From Tubiluchus corallicola (Eukaryota > Priapulida > Priapulimorpha > Priapulimorphida > Tubiluchidae): DNA of 64,000 nt. The notes beneath the pieces were generated by a model that had not been told where the DNA came from, ran no database searches, and saw only the letters and a list, made by a program, of their open reading frames with translations. Both the position numbers and the translations under genes were made by a program. This document shows positions 12,395-25,500 of this stretch, one piece after another. Every line of letters starts with the position of its first letter. Positions within the stretch are counted from its first letter, which is position 1. The DNA lies in assembly GCA_030141605.1 (NCBI GenBank), contig JAQGDQ010000632.1, positions 1 to 64,000 on the forward strand, in the 5' to 3' direction.

Positions 12395-12887
12395 AGGTAA
12401 ATCAAGGGAAGAAGAGGCAATGTTAAATTATGATCCAAAAAACTTTCTGTGCAAATCTGTATTACTTAGCATTTCACTTACCTGGAAAGACTTATCTAAC
12501 TAGACTAATAATTTGAAATGTTTGTGCCAATAGGTAAAATGTCGCTGAATTACCCTCGAGGTTGCGCCACTCACTAGCCAAAAATGTATTTTTAATCTTA
12601 TTGACAAGATACAGTAATTAAAAATTATACTTAATAAGCAACATGTACGCTACGAATGCTCTGATCATTTTTTCGAACTTTACTTAATGTTATCAAAACT
12701 TGTTTCAAACGACCTACCATTAAAATGGCTGCGCCTAACGGTCACGCGGAAGTTTAAATTTCCACGTTTTATACAGCGTTACGACCGATGCAGGCCGTGC
12801 ATACGAAAAGGTAGTATGTAAGTGGTATAAGATTTCGAGACGAATTTTTCAAGCTTTATGTAAGTAAAGGGTTTTCTTGTGCTTTAA
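12395..12887 (+). mobile_element. MITE-like family beta, copy 2
   Basis: Diverged second copy about 170 bp downstream of copy 1 in the same orientation. The right end read inward is cttaaagcacaagaaaaccc, and it carries TTAA at 12884-12887. The left boundary is blurred by divergence. Confidence 0.55.
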
Positions 12888-13264
12888 GCCAACAGCTCTC
12901 AACAATTAGGCCTTGCCTTCCTAGTCGAAAGATCGCAAGTTCAATACTCACACTAACTGGTTTCATACTGATTTTTGCATTAACTCTGGTGACTAAGTCA
13001 TTCAAAAACGCTTGTTTGTTACTAGATGTACGCGTATGTTACATACAATACGATGTTTACTATCCATTGTTTACAAGTTTGCTTTTCTGAGTTTTTCTCT
13101 TTGTTTTGTTTCTTTCATTATGAGCATACTAGCAAATAATTTATGCCAGAGGGAATGTTATTCTAATAACAACATGTACCGTGAGTAACTGGTCATGACA
13201 GCTTGCAAATATATTTTTATGATCTTTAATTTGTTTAACAAATTGTTTGTTTGTTTGCACCTAC

Positions 13265-13377
13265 CGTCCGTGCTCAGTCCTGGACTTGAAGTAAACTTCG
13301 CTACGTCCACTATCTTTACAGCAAATGTCTGGCCTGATTCCTTGTGAATGCATTTCCGCACCACACTGAAAGGTCCC
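13265..13377 (-). CDS. CASK: CASK coding exon 2 (start of CaM-kinase-like domain)
   Basis: On the minus strand, a tttcag acceptor at 13378-13383 and a gtaggt donor just below 13265 flank 113 nt. The exon encodes, after one base that completes the previous Lys codon, GPFSVVRKC, then [10 protein letters not shown] and TSSPGLSTD. These match the glycine-rich loop and beta-3 strand (the VAIK-type lysine of AVK) of CASK, the MAGUK scaffold with a CaM-kinase-like domain that acts at synapses and cell junctions with liprin-alpha, Mint and Veli. The last base opens a split codon for the next exon (phase 2 in, phase 1 out). A run-on frame from 13158 continues into intron and is not real. No further CASK exon was found to the left. 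Confidence 0.93.
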
Positions 13378-13899
13378 CTGAAACAAGTAATAATGAAATA
13401 ATGTCAACTAACAAATAACGCGATTTTGAAAAATGCAAATGAATCAACCGACAATACTTAATTAAGATAAGCAGTCTTCGTATATGAACTTCAACGCAAA
13501 ATAGTTTAAAAAATTAAGTTTTTGGCAAGCGCCACAAGTGGCAACGTCGCTAAACTAGGTTCACGATTCTGAGAGAAACACATTTATAACATTCCGTTGT
13601 AAACAAGTGTGTAAATGGACTAAATGAAAAACGTATCAAGTCAAGACCCGTCCCGAACTTTGACAAGCTGTAACCAGTCGCAGCCTGCGTGACAGGGCGT
13701 CTTGGTAAGCTTGGTTGATCTAATGACTGATTAGCAATTACGTGTTCATTTAATATGAAGGCTGACTGTATAACTACTTCCCACCCATCTCAATCTGCTT
13801 GCTGCCCAAAGGCGGGTAGACAGATTCGCTGACTGGCTATCTTATTGTTTACCCACTGACAGACTGACTGACCGATCAGCTTACTGAGTACAAATAAAT

Positions 13900-14050
13900 G
13901 ACCGACAAACAAAGGAACGAATGAGTGAGGAAATAAACTGATGAATGAATAACTAAACAGAAGAATAAACAAAAGAACACAAGAATGAATAAATGAACGA
14001 TAAAAATGATAATTGAATGAATTATTGAATGAGCTATTGAATGAGTGTGG
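13900..14050. repeat. degenerate GAAT/AATG-type tetranucleotide repeat
   Basis: Runs of gaatgaat, gaataaa and gaatgag with frequent interruptions; an old decayed microsatellite. The minus-strand open frame rich in Phe/Ser across it is an artefact. Confidence 0.7.
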
Positions 14051-14768
14051 GCAGAGATGATGATAGCATTTCAAAATCTGAATGAAAACAGGTCCTATCG
14101 TTGTGCGACTACTGTAAGTCATACTGCTACATAAGACATGAATTACGTAAGAAAATATCTGCTCTCGGGCACAAGAATGAAATTGGATTATTGAGAAGAA
14201 GAGCACAAACTTGAAGAAAATTACAAGAGAATGCGCGCGCAGCTTTCGCACCACTGCAAACGTTGTCCATTCTCTCAACAGCTGCTCGTGAAATCTTGGA
14301 AAATCCTTTCTGTGAATTACAGCACTCAAATGAAGCTCGTGACGAAGTAGGCACGTTGTGGGCAAGTTGAACAAACGGCAGTGGCGCGAGCAGATGTACA
14401 CTTTTTAATAGAACCAACGTGACGTCAGTTTGCTGCTCCAGAATAGTGATCATAATTAGTATAAATGGTTCCAATGCAACTTCTTACACTTACAAAAAGT
14501 TTTACTGTAAAAGTTTTTGCCACTGTAGTCGAGGTGCCAAATAAAAAGGACTTATGTCGAGAACTACGCCAGTCTGGCATATCTCGAGTTAAAGTGTTTT
14601 TTACCCTGTTTGCATGGATCTGCTCTTGCAAACTGGTTCTTGAATGTAAACGTAATGTTAAATTTGCATCGTAATCAATTACCCATGTACATGTCATTCA
14701 AGTCTATAGTTTTAACTGGCATCCTGCCCAATTGACCATGTAATTAGCAGAATTAGGCTTCTTTCAAT

Positions 14769-14773
<5 letters not shown>

Positions 14774-14840
<67 letters not shown>
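14774..14840. repeat. (TC)n microsatellite
   Basis: About 33 uninterrupted TC dinucleotides. Confidence 0.99.
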
Positions 14841-14844
<4 letters not shown>

Positions 14845-14899
14845 CCTATATATTGTTTCTCTGGCTTTTCCAATCTACTAAATTATACTTTGTGTCTTC

Positions 14900-15576
14900 C
14901 ACCGTTAGACATTGAACTAAATGTAATTGTGGTTAAATCTTGTCTTAAGACGTTACGTCAGAGCGCTGATGATTTAGTAAAACAACAGATTCTGCGGTAT
15001 GGTAGTGCACGTCTGACAGGAAGACATATTTATAAAAATATTATGTATACAAATGTGCAGACTGTGAGAAACTTTTTAAAATTTGTCTGGAATGAAAACT
15101 TTCGTAATACAGATCTTGAACAAATTCCTGAAAATATGTTAATTTATACCAAACGTCAAATTACAGATTATGTTTCTTATACCTGGGCAACTAAATATAG
15201 GCATGTTATGCAATTTCGAGGAGATAATGTTGAAATACAGAATATAAAATGTACACCCTTAAATTTGCCGCTTGGAAATAATGAAAGGAAAATAGAATCC
15301 ATTGCCATGTCCTTTTTAACTGGCCAGGGGAATTTTAACAGCTTTTTGTATAGACTTAATATGTGTGATACTAGTTTATGTACATGTGGAGAAGAAGAGC
15401 AAACTCCTCAGCACATTTTATTCAGATGTAATAAAATAGATAATGCAAAAAGAATGCCGTTCATGGAAATAGCTGATGCCAATTATACACGTAATATTAT
15501 GCTTCAATCTGATAAAAATTTAATAATGGCTTTCACTAACCTGATCAGGGACAATTTTATACTAAGTAACTGTTAA
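14900..15576 (+). pseudogene. LINE ORF2 C-terminal fragment with CxC...H...C tail
   Basis: An open frame of about 225 codons lacks an upstream reverse transcriptase and resembles the region after the RT/RNase H of non-LTR elements. It shows a GR-x-IY motif, then LTGQGNFNSFLYR, then CTCGEEEQTPQHILFRC (Cys-x-Cys...His...Cys). It ends at 15576, followed by an A-rich 3' stretch. Preceded by the TC microsatellite rather than by the rest of the element, so 5'-truncated. The frame is intact, implying a fairly young insertion. Same family type as the minus-strand fragment at 29662-29886. Confidence 0.75.
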
Positions 15577-15972
15577 TTTAGGCCCGCTCCAGTATAAAAA
15601 AAATAAATTATGTAGTTGTGTAAAGTTAATTTGTTTGTACAATACTTGTGATTCGTTTGAAATTATATCTAATTTAAGTATAAAATGTTATTCGTTGTAC
15701 ACAGTGTGAAACTGGATTTAAAAGATTTGTTATGTGAAAATGTAATTTGTTGATCTGAGCCTGCAAAAAGAGGCACCTTCGTGTATATATATTCACTTCT
15801 TTAATACTCTCTCTATTATTTATATATATATATATATCAGAAATATATATTGGTGCCGAAATCCGCTTTCGGCTTGATTTTATGTTTCGGGTGGTAAAAT
15901 TAGGCGTTCTCGACAACTTAGATAACAGCAAGCTCATTTTTATAAAAAAATAACTAGCTCTAAAAGAGAATA

Positions 15973-16085
15973 GAGAAACAGATCCCTGTATGTTTTTTCA
16001 GGTGTAGTACAAAGAGAAACAGACCACCCTGTATGTTCTTTTCAGGTGTAGTACAAAGAGAAACAGACCAGCCTCTGTATTTCTT
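15973..16085. repeat. short direct repeat, about 44 bp, 2.5 copies
   Basis: gagaaacaga...cctgtatgtt...caggtgtagtacaaa is repeated head to tail, with a partial third copy ending near 16080. Confidence 0.85.
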
Positions 16086-16905
16086 GTCGTCTATAATACA
16101 ACTGACGTCTATTTTCTTGCTGATCTTCTTCTACATGAAAAATATAATTTACATATAAACAACCTTAGAGTCAAATGAGGACGAGGCTTCTTGCATAGTA
16201 GTTGAACATCTAAAGAGAGAACTAGGATCACGTCTTTATTTCCAAAAATATCTAAGTTTGCAAGACAGATGAAGCAACAGACTAACCAAACAACAGATAA
16301 ACAAATATTCCGAATTCTGATCGCTTTGATTACGTTTTATCAGATTTTGAAAAGAACAAAAAGAAGAATTCTGCTTAACCCCTTCGCATTTCTTTCCTCG
16401 TAAAAGTTGTTGCCTACAGTTAACCGTTTCCATTTTTAGACGCCTCGGTCGGTTCAGTGCCTCATCACAGTGGATATCCCTGACGATGCGTTACTTCCGG
16501 TCACATTTACAAACATAAGCAGACCCTGGATGTTGGCTTCCTGTGTGGAGAACAGTATTTAAAAAAGAAACGCAACTGCTAGTATACTCTGCCCTAGAAA
16601 ATTAAAGTAACAAATGAGCTGGCGTTTTTCTGTCAGTGTTTTCATGACTGGCATTATGTTACATTGATTTACTGACTGCTTCGAGCCATCTCAAATCAAA
16701 CGGTGCGCATGTCCTGCTGCCCTCCATAAACATGACTTTTTACTTATTGACAACAAAGCCAGAACGCATACCAAATGGGTGAAAGTGCGCTAAGCACGTC
16801 CAGTCGTCCACGTTCATCACTAGCTTTGAGCTGCAGGAAAAAGATTCATAGCCACGGTTTATCCTCAAATAAATACTCCGGATTTTTACTGACTAAAATC
16901 ACCAT

Positions 16906-17281
16906 CAGTGCCGGATTACGACCTTTTGGGGCCCCTGGACTGATGAAATTATGCCCCCTCCCTCAAGATGGTGCATCATTCTAACTTGCCCGCATCCTGA
17001 TTTTTTATTCGTTACAAATATTTTGTTACACGTGATATATTTTGACGACATTTACGTAGCTTGAACTAAGCTTATTGCAATTTTTTAAATAAACTAGAAT
17101 AGCAATCTTTTGTTTGTAAATAAAATATTCTTTAAGAAATACGACTATTTCACTATTTATTGCAAACCAAACTTTCAACACAATCGTAGTGAAAAAACAG
17201 CTTTATACCAAATGTTACCAAAGCCTGAGGTCCCCCAGCTTAAAGGGCCTAGACTGCAGCCTAAAGGATAATCCGTCCTTG
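16906..17281. mobile_element. MITE family gamma, full copy (hAT-like)
   Basis: Begins cagtgccggatta and ends with the near complement (caaggacggatta read inward), about 376 bp. Flanking octamers atcaccat and gtcatcgt match at 5 of 8 positions, a possible old 8-bp target duplication. A diverged inverted copy is at 52205-52461, sharing attatgccccc, gacgacattt-type and attctttaagaaat blocks. No coding capacity. Confidence 0.6.
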
Positions 17282-17285
17282 GTCA

Positions 17286-18837
17286 TCGTGCACTGCCACG
17301 ATATCCTTAAATGACGTTGACGGGACCTTCGTGGAATCTTCCACACAAAAGCATAGCAATGGTGAATCTAGACATCTATATAAACCTAGACGAATTGTTA
17401 AAAGTGTGAACAGCGACTTTCCAGTGAGAATAATAATTACGAATACCAGCGCCATTTTCATATTAAGTGGTCACCTATCCAAGTGTTGACTGAGAAATTC
17501 AGGATGCGATTGACTGATGCAAGTTCAGGAATTACAGTTATTATTAGATCGCATGACGGCAGCCTTCCGCTTTGGTAACTGTCGGTCAAAAACGATGGCA
17601 AAATGCCTACTTTACGCACAAAAGTATGACACATGCAAATTTCTAATCTTGCTAATTGAAGAGCCTGAATGAAGCACCATAGCGCAATAATAATAACATG
17701 ACATATTCCGCTTTGATGCCAATCTTTGCATATGAGAATGAGAAGTGCAGGTACGTGTACAGTAACGTGAGAATCTATTTGCACAGCCAGGTAAACCCAG
17801 CATGCACTTTGAAGCATGCACTAAAACATGAGACTTGGGTAAACAAAAGGTGCGCAGCAGCTACAGCTATCACTTGAAATCCGCTCGAGCATACTCAAGT
17901 TAAGCGAAGAGCCGAATCGTAGTTAGCCAAATTGCTTATTGTGACTCACACACGATGGTAGGACAAAAAGATGTGTGACTATTACGCTGAATAATCGGTA
18001 ATACCTTTAGTGCAACACTAAAAGCTAAAAAACGCCTAGATTCAGAGAAAAAAGATCAAAGCACCATCTTTGTTCTGGAGCAGTCTTTATGGACTTCTTT
18101 AGTGGCAAATATTTCTTTCAAAATAGAAACGGACTGAACCTTTCGTTTCTTTCTAGCATCAAACTTTGTTGCTAATTACTGCCAAAAGAAACATTCCCCA
18201 TAGCCAAATAAGTGCTCAGCGCCAAGTCAGGTAGTACCAAGTTCAGTTAGTTAGTGGATGCATGGCCAGTAGGAAAACTTGTTCTGGGCAGTTTCATCAG
18301 ATTCCCCCAAGGTATTTACCTCGTCGAAGGATACATACGCAAGCGAACGCAATTAAAACACTTGTGACTTATATTAGAGAATTATCTTGATAATAGGTTC
18401 TAGTACTGCTACAAACCATCTGCATTAAGCACCCCTGCAAACCGAGATGTGGACTGTAGATGCTACTTTGAAGAATGCCAAACGCACCAATTTAAAAATC
18501 ACTATTTCAATGTTACCAAGTTCAGTTTGATGAGGTGACAGAAAACAGTAGCAGCAATAAACAGCTGTCACAGAACGAGCATGAAATAATATCAAGAGAC
18601 TGCTATTCTACTGATGCTGAAACATTAATGACACACTCACTCGTTGCTGGTCAATAATAGATGTCCATAAAATCAACTAGGAGGAGGTAAATTTTAATAA
18701 AGCATGAAGCGTTTGAAGTTTAAAGGACAGCCAAATGTCTCCACATTAATGCTACTCGCGTGGTCACAGAGACGGTACGTGTGTTTCATTCGGCCCACAC
18801 TACGTGGTTTGTGTGGACCTGTGCAAACTACCTCAGC
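17286..18837. other. intronic stretch without supported gene
   Basis: A minus-strand open frame at 17261-17461 begins with an ATG and a hydrophobic stretch (MKMALVFVIIILTG) resembling a signal peptide, but it runs into the family-gamma element and has no recognisable domain. I do not call it a gene. Confidence 0.3.
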
Positions 18838-19096
18838 AAAGGGTTACTGCAAAGTCAGCACAAAGTTGCAAGGTTAACACAGGGCTACTGCAAGGTTAAC
18901 ACATGGCTACTGCAAAGTCAGCACAAAGTTGCAAGGTTAACACAGGGAACACAGGGCTACTGCAAGGTCAATGCAGGGCTACTGCAAGGCCAACACAAGG
19001 CTACTGCTAGGTCAATGCAAGGCTACTACAAGGTAAACGCATGGCTACTGCAAGGTAAACGCATGGCTACGGCAAGATAAACACAGGGCTACTGCA
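18838..19096. repeat. 22-bp minisatellite
   Basis: About 11 units around ggctactgcaaggtcaacac with variable ends, partly organised as doubled units in the left half. Confidence 0.9.
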
Positions 19097-19929
19097 AGAC
19101 ATGAAATGACCACACTTGCAAGCGTGGTTGGAATCGGCCGAGCACAACCTCGCACAAACCAAGCAACGACTAGTACCTATCACCGCATCAGGCTGACAAA
19201 AAAACTTTTTTGTTGGCAACTCACAAACCGGCTGATTCAATTATATTAGTGCAACCGAATAAAGCTTGACAGGATTATGGCACATTGGAACAAATCAATA
19301 GATAGCTAGAGCGGTTGCCTTGCATTGATACACGAACTGCCCCACGTCTGTAGCATGGCAAGCGCTCTGATGAAACCACTGAATAGCCAAAGCGTTGCTT
19401 AATCATAGTGTCATCCACACACAAAGATCTGCAGCTCAGATATGCTGCCGTAGCAAAATAGGATTCAAATGAGCTGTCCAGTATCATTAAATCCCTTCTA
19501 GAGCTGGTGCACAGTTAAGAGAGAGCTTTCATTAACTTGCATAAAATGAAACCTCTCCTGTCCAAAGTCAAAACAAGCAAAAGGAGCAAGTGAGCCAGTT
19601 TCACGGATCTACGAATTTGAAGGCATTCACAACTTTATCCCACTGTTTTAAATGAAACTGCTAATTGCGCGGTGACGACATATATACTTCAAATTAAATC
19701 ACCACAGCTACATGTATATACCCATAGTTTAGCACTGATTACAAAAAAATAATTAATGAGCAGTTTGAAATGGGGCCTGTATTTTCCATCTGATCTGGAT
19801 ATACACAGCCTTCGACCTAAAGGGTTCTCTGCCACCTCACGAATTAGCGAGAAAACGCCCATTAAGATTCCTTTTAAAAGAGCTTACAGGCTCGTGATTT
19901 CTATGTAAACGATCGAATTTAAACAAAAT

Positions 19930-20272
19930 TGATCTAACCAAACCCTACTATCTTACATTAGCTTCCCTTACACTACCGTGGTCTAACTTACACTCCCTGT
20001 CTTATCTTACTTTACGTTACCTAAACTTACCCTACCCTATTCTACACTGATCTATCCCAAAATACCTTGTCCACCTCATCTTGAGTTGCCTTATGATATT
20101 TTACCTTAAATTACCTCGTCCTATCTTATTCTATGGTACCTTACCCTATCCCATCTTACTTAAACTTATGTTGCCTTACATTACCCTACCCTATCTTGCC
20201 TTACCTTAAACTACCCATCCTACTTTACTTTACCTTACCTTACTCTACTCTACATTACCTTATCTTATCTTA
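19930..20272. repeat. degenerate CTTAC/CCTAC pentamer tract
   Basis: Strongly strand-asymmetric sequence, almost free of G, made of ttacc, cttac, cctac and cttat words, mostly 5 bp apart with drift. It looks like a decayed pentanucleotide array. Confidence 0.7.
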
Positions 20273-20999
20273 GTAACATTTGTGAATTCAATAAATGAGA
20301 TTGCTAAGGTACTCCAGCACTGGCACTGCTACACACGTGTTACAACACACATGCAATATTTCAAAATTAGTTTAAAACGTAGAAAATATCTTCTAGCATG
20401 AATTTCAGCGTTTTTAAAAGTGGTGGACTTTACCATGTAACAACAACGTTCACACGGGACAAAACGCTGTTATGAATGCAAACACCGATCGTTTGTTCAA
20501 CGCTGTTTTTCAAGTGAAATCTCAAGCTGTCTACTTTAGAATTCTTGGCGTTTTTCTCGGCCGGCCATTCTTTATGCTTAGCTGAATTAACCTTCGACAA
20601 GGACTTGTAAGAGAATTCATCAATGTTCAGAGAAGAAACTTCACCCGAGCACTAAGGAGTAACTCCATTATTTTGTTGTGCATAAATTATTTGCGGTGAA
20701 ATTCTCGACAACGCTTTTATTTATTATTTATCTAATTTTAGATAGCGTAATGGAATGTGATACAAAAATCATTTGCACTCGACGAATCAACAAACACACG
20801 CGGAAACTAGTGAGAATTGCTTCCGGCAAGGCGATTTATATGCCAGCGTCCGTGTCCAAACTGTCGTCGCTCATCACTGTCGCTCAAATGCCAGCTCAAG
20901 CTGTTACAGTCACCTGTGGACTAATGTATACTTATACTTATTAGTCAATGATGACAAAATGGCTATGTCCAAATTGTAACGTCCAGTTGGACAAGGATT

Positions 21000-21303
21000 G
21001 CTGATATTCACTGGTCACTTACCAATGTGACCAATGATTTACCAATTTATTCATGTAAAATTACTAATGTTCAAATCTTTTCTTAAAACTTATTTTTACG
21101 AAGAAGGTTTTTTAAATTAATTAAAAATTTAATATTGACTTAAAGTACTGATTTCTAGTGATTTTTATATACATGTATTACGATTTTAGCTTTATCTATG
21201 TTAGTCAATTGTGTATGTACTGTTTAAGTGTTAGGATTTATGTACGTAAAATGCATTTGTCCACTTTAAGTTAATGCATTTTAAATGTCCAATAAATTAT
21301 TAT
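21000..21303 (+). pseudogene. LINE 3' end (CR1/L2-like ORF2 end plus 3' UTR)
   Basis: One frame ends FKSFLKTYFYEEGFLN then stop at about 21117, similar to the closing FKxxLKxxL segment of CR1/L2-type ORF2. It is followed by an AT-rich 3' UTR ending in aataaattattattatc, a short terminal simple repeat typical of this class. Confidence 0.5.
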
Positions 21304-21456
21304 TATCAATCGTCTGTGCGTGCTGTGAACTTCAATATATCAGTCTCAGCTAGGTACTATCCAAGAACCAGTCTAATCTTAAATTTGTCAGAGAAAATTT
21401 GGACTCGCAGATGTAATAAGGTGTCAATTTACAATCCTGATTCCCAGTGCTCATAC

Positions 21457-22051
21457 TTAAAGCAAAACCAGGGCCAATCTTAAACTGTAGGTCAAAACAA
21501 TCTAGTCTTTAAAATATTGAAAGGAAACATATTATTTTTTCAAAAATGACTTACGTGAAAGAATTATTACCACACAAACACAATTTTGCCGTCGTGCCAC
21601 TAGTTCTTCGCTGTTATATGCATTTCGCCCTTCGCTATTTAGACAGGCACAGCGCCTGCATTTCGGAAATGCATCAAAAAAATAAGTGCTGTACCTCGCA
21701 GTTCAGATGTGTTCGACGGCTTATGTGTGAACACAGCAGTAATTTGAAATTTGAATTTTTATCTTAAACTTGCCTAGTTTTAGTACAACACACTGAATAT
21801 TTTACAGTAGCACTGTACTTCAATTTTCACTTTCGCAAACGCGCAAAAGGCTCGTGGAATATTTTGCTGTTGAAAATTATATTAGTTTGTGATGTCGTCA
21901 AAAGTTGGGCTCGCTCTTCGTTAATTAAGATTTTAATCTATTATTTAATTACCAGAAACGCTTTTGCAGTATCAAATGTGTTAAAATGTTTACTTTTTAT
22001 CGGACCTGAAAATATGGTAGTATATAAAAAAATTATCTTGTCTTCATTTAA
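21457..22051 (+). mobile_element. TTAA-ended MITE family alpha, copy B
   Basis: Longest plus-strand copy (595 bp), TTAA at both ends, collinear with copy A but carrying an extra central segment (about 21600-21790) that copy C also has. The open frames inside are not conserved between copies. Confidence 0.75.
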
Positions 22052-22056
22052 AAGAA

Positions 22057-25000
22057 CGCATAACTACGTTACCAAACAGAAAGATGTTACATGAGGTAAG
22101 AAACCATATCTAAGCTAAACTCAAAAAGAGCTTTAATAGAGGAATTCTTTTAACATAAGTCTCAGCATCAAGAAGGTGTAGAGCTTGGAGCTCATGGGGA
22201 ACTTAAACCTTTCACGTGTCAACACAGCTGTCTACTAAGTGTATGTAAACCTTTTTATTCTTTTATTCTGGAGAAAGCCCAAATTGATTTATCCCGTATA
22301 TATATATACAGTAGCCGAATGTAAAGCAAACCACCAGTATAACGTGTATTATATCAGCTGCTGGAACACACACTGCATATAATTGCTTAATTCGATCAGA
22401 TCAGGAAAATGGGTCTAAACGTGTATCGATTATACGAAACGCGCCAGCTTGTGTGTGAAAGAGCTGAAACTGTAGTCATGAAATCGCTTAATCATAGTTT
22501 GCCCTGCTTATGTAAGCTTTAATTAAAAAGTGGGCGTGGCCAGCTTGATCGAATTTATGTGGTACCGAGCGCCGACGGAATACATTTGGAAGAGCAACTG
22601 AAGAGTTAATTATCCCAGTGAGATTTAAAGTGCTTTGTATTTGAAAGGAAGCAGAAAGACAAAATATAGAGAAGCTGATAAACAGAGCTTCTTAATCAAG
22701 TAAAGCCTAGGGATTGTCGTTACAGAACAATGAACAATGGAAAACTAGTTTATTGTTCGTCTTCTGTTCATGATGTTCTATTCCCTTTTACAGGATTACG
22801 CAACTAACGGGAACGATTAGAAATTCAGTGTTCTGTAACCAGTTACTGAACGTTTAAAGTTATTTTTCAAAAATAAAAATTAAGAATCATGGGAATCGAA
22901 TCACATAAAAGAAATGGAATAAAAGCCAAAAGTGCATTACCATACATTAAGCGACATCCCAGTTTATGAATTTATTGACGATCCAGCAAATTACAATACA
23001 TACATTACAAGTGGATGCCAGAAAAAAACGACACACACAGAATCCTGCACATGCGGTATAATAACATGCAGATGCGGAACAACAACAATAATAATAAACA
23101 GTATTTACAACAGTTAAATGTTACATTTATATATATATATATATATATATATAGATACTAATTACATTTATAGGCTATGAAAATAAAAAGTGAAAATTTA
23201 GAATATAACTTTTACACTAAGACGCTCTTAGCTTCCCATCCTTGGCGTTTTTAACAGGTAATATTATAAACGAACTCGATGCACTGCTTAAATCGAAAGT
23301 GAACTGTATTGCATTGATAAACGAGTTCCGTTAATATTACTGCATAACTGCCACATTGGTCACAAGTGGCTGATAGATAGGTTAAATACTGTGGCGAGTA
23401 CAATAATACATCATTCCTACAAATACATCAATGGCTACAACAGATACCACAGTTAGGAGTGTAATATTCTGTAATGGTAACATATTACCATCAACTCCAT
23501 GATGACATACTTAAATAGTATGCTAAGTAAAGCAAGGAAAAAATTTAGGAGACCTAATTACTCGCAGCCTTAATCACCTCCCATCCACCTAAATGTCTCA
23601 AGTCAAAAGGGTAATGAAAAACGCAAAGACAAACTGTCGAGGTATCATAGAAAAGTAACGTTATATGTAACAGCAGCGGTTTAAGGAGAATCCCTGGTAA
23701 AGAAAATGCAGTATAATTCAGTATATCAAAATAATGTGGTATAACGTATAGCTTTTGTGAAGAAAGTAACTTCCTTTAATACTAGTTGTTCTACAACATT
23801 TTAAAATCTATCAGCCAAAAGAAGTTCTAGTTAACCAGTGGGGCGTGTACATAATTGGATATCAAAGCTGTGCTTCGTTTACTGCCAACCCGTGTGACGC
23901 ACACGCTGGTCATTTTTCTGAGGCAACGACCCATAAAACTCCTTCAATCCAAAATCAATACGTCAGTGGCCGTGAGTGACTGGACGTGTTAAGTTTCGTG
24001 ACTATCAAAAGAAGCCATTATATACAGGCTACTGTGAAGCATGCAGAAGCCAAATTTTGCCCAACGTGCATGTATATAACAGTCAGCTAAATGTGTAGAT
24101 TACTAACTTCGTGCCAAGTCTATTGACTTGGTGGCCCCTAGTGTACGCCCCTTGACAAGTTAAAATCAATTACAGAATGCCAGCTACAACATCAAACGCC
24201 ACACTAATGGTCGGCTTCAACGACGGTACTTACAAGAAGCCACACACGCGATGTATGCCGACGACACACGTATGCTAGATAACAGAACTGTGTTTCAAAG
24301 AAGTTCCACAAACTAAAAATCAGCAAGGTCTCCGGTTTCGCAAAGACGAGCTGGCAAATTGGCCTCGTACGTACACAAACGAGAACTTGAACTCAACATC
24401 TGTCAACAATTGCCATGAAGTCCAATTGCTGATATGAAAACTAAAGACCGACCTCTGGTCTCCACATTGTTCCAATGCCACAGCTGCTGAGCTAAATCAC
24501 CACCTCTACTATTGTGTCCAGTGATATACAGCCAAACATTCAAAATGCCAATTACCTAAAGCCATGAAAATTCATTATCTGAACTACTGTTATAAACATA
24601 CGCCCAGTTGACATTCAGTGCATGTACCTGTGTACAGCATGTTCACATTTTAATAAATTACCAAGCAGTAGCAACCAGAAGTATGTTTTTAGATAATTAA
24701 ATTACGTCCCGATAAATAAAGCGAATTTCATGACGACTGCACACAAACGAGCACCAAACAGAGACAGCTTAACTGCTAGAGACAGTTTTACTTAATTATG
24801 CAAGAGTTAAAATCTTGCTAAACTGCTGCAAAGGTTTATTTAGAGGATGCTTAATAGTTTTTTGTAGATGTAAATACACGTAGTTCTCAGTTTAAACAGT
24901 TTCTATCAAGGAATTGTAGCATAACACGTGCGTTTCGTCAAGCTGTTTAAAAATTCTGTCCTAGTAAATAGCAATTTTTATAGTTCCCTCTGCCGTTGCT

Positions 25001-25400
25001 GAGAAAGAGTTTATTAAGTGTGAAATTGCTCAAATCCACACCCAGCACCTGCACTCTAAGAAAGATGTGGCAAATCGCACCACGAATTCTTTCTAGAAAT
25101 CTTCTGCCCATAGCAACCACGCCGCCCGCAAATTTCTTTCACAAATTACACGGCCGCCGAGAACAAATTGCGGTGCCGCCGCGGGCGCTACCTAGAATTA
25201 TGCAATTTTATAGTCGCACTGACATTTATTCAATTAGGTAAAAATAGCAATATTTCTTGCTTCGACGACGGATGGTATTTCGCAAATGTTTTAGCGGAAC
25301 GAGTTTTCTGATCGGCTACCTTCACGATCAACTTTTCTACACCCAAGCGTTAGTAAAATCTGACTGGATGCAACACTGTATGTACTAAAATGCAGTCTAC
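22057..25400. other. intronic stretch, AT microsatellites only
   Basis: Contains a TA microsatellite at 23131-23153 and otherwise unique AT-rich DNA. A short frame ending at 23117 encodes DIPVYEFIDDPANYNTYITS followed by a Cys-rich tail. Its composition is protein-like but I recognise nothing and see no paired splice sites. Confidence 0.3.
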
Positions 25401-25404
25401 TGAT

Positions 25405-25500
25405 AAACTATTCGTTTGTTCGAATGTTCGTTCACTTGTTTGTTTATTTGCATGTTTGTTTGTTTGCCCGTCTGTTTGTTCGGTTATCTGTGTTTCGGCT
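25405..25500. repeat. degenerate TTTG/TTCG tetranucleotide repeat
   Basis: Series of gttcgttt, gtttgttt and gtctgttt words in register; decayed microsatellite. Confidence 0.7.

Noticed and set aside
12890-12965. Possible tRNA-derived SINE head (gatcgcaagttcaata)
   Set aside because: Resembles a B box in a SINE context, but no second copy or clear tail in the window supports it.
17261-17461. Minus-strand frame with signal-peptide-like start
   Set aside because: It runs into a MITE terminus and shows no domain or conserved splice pattern.
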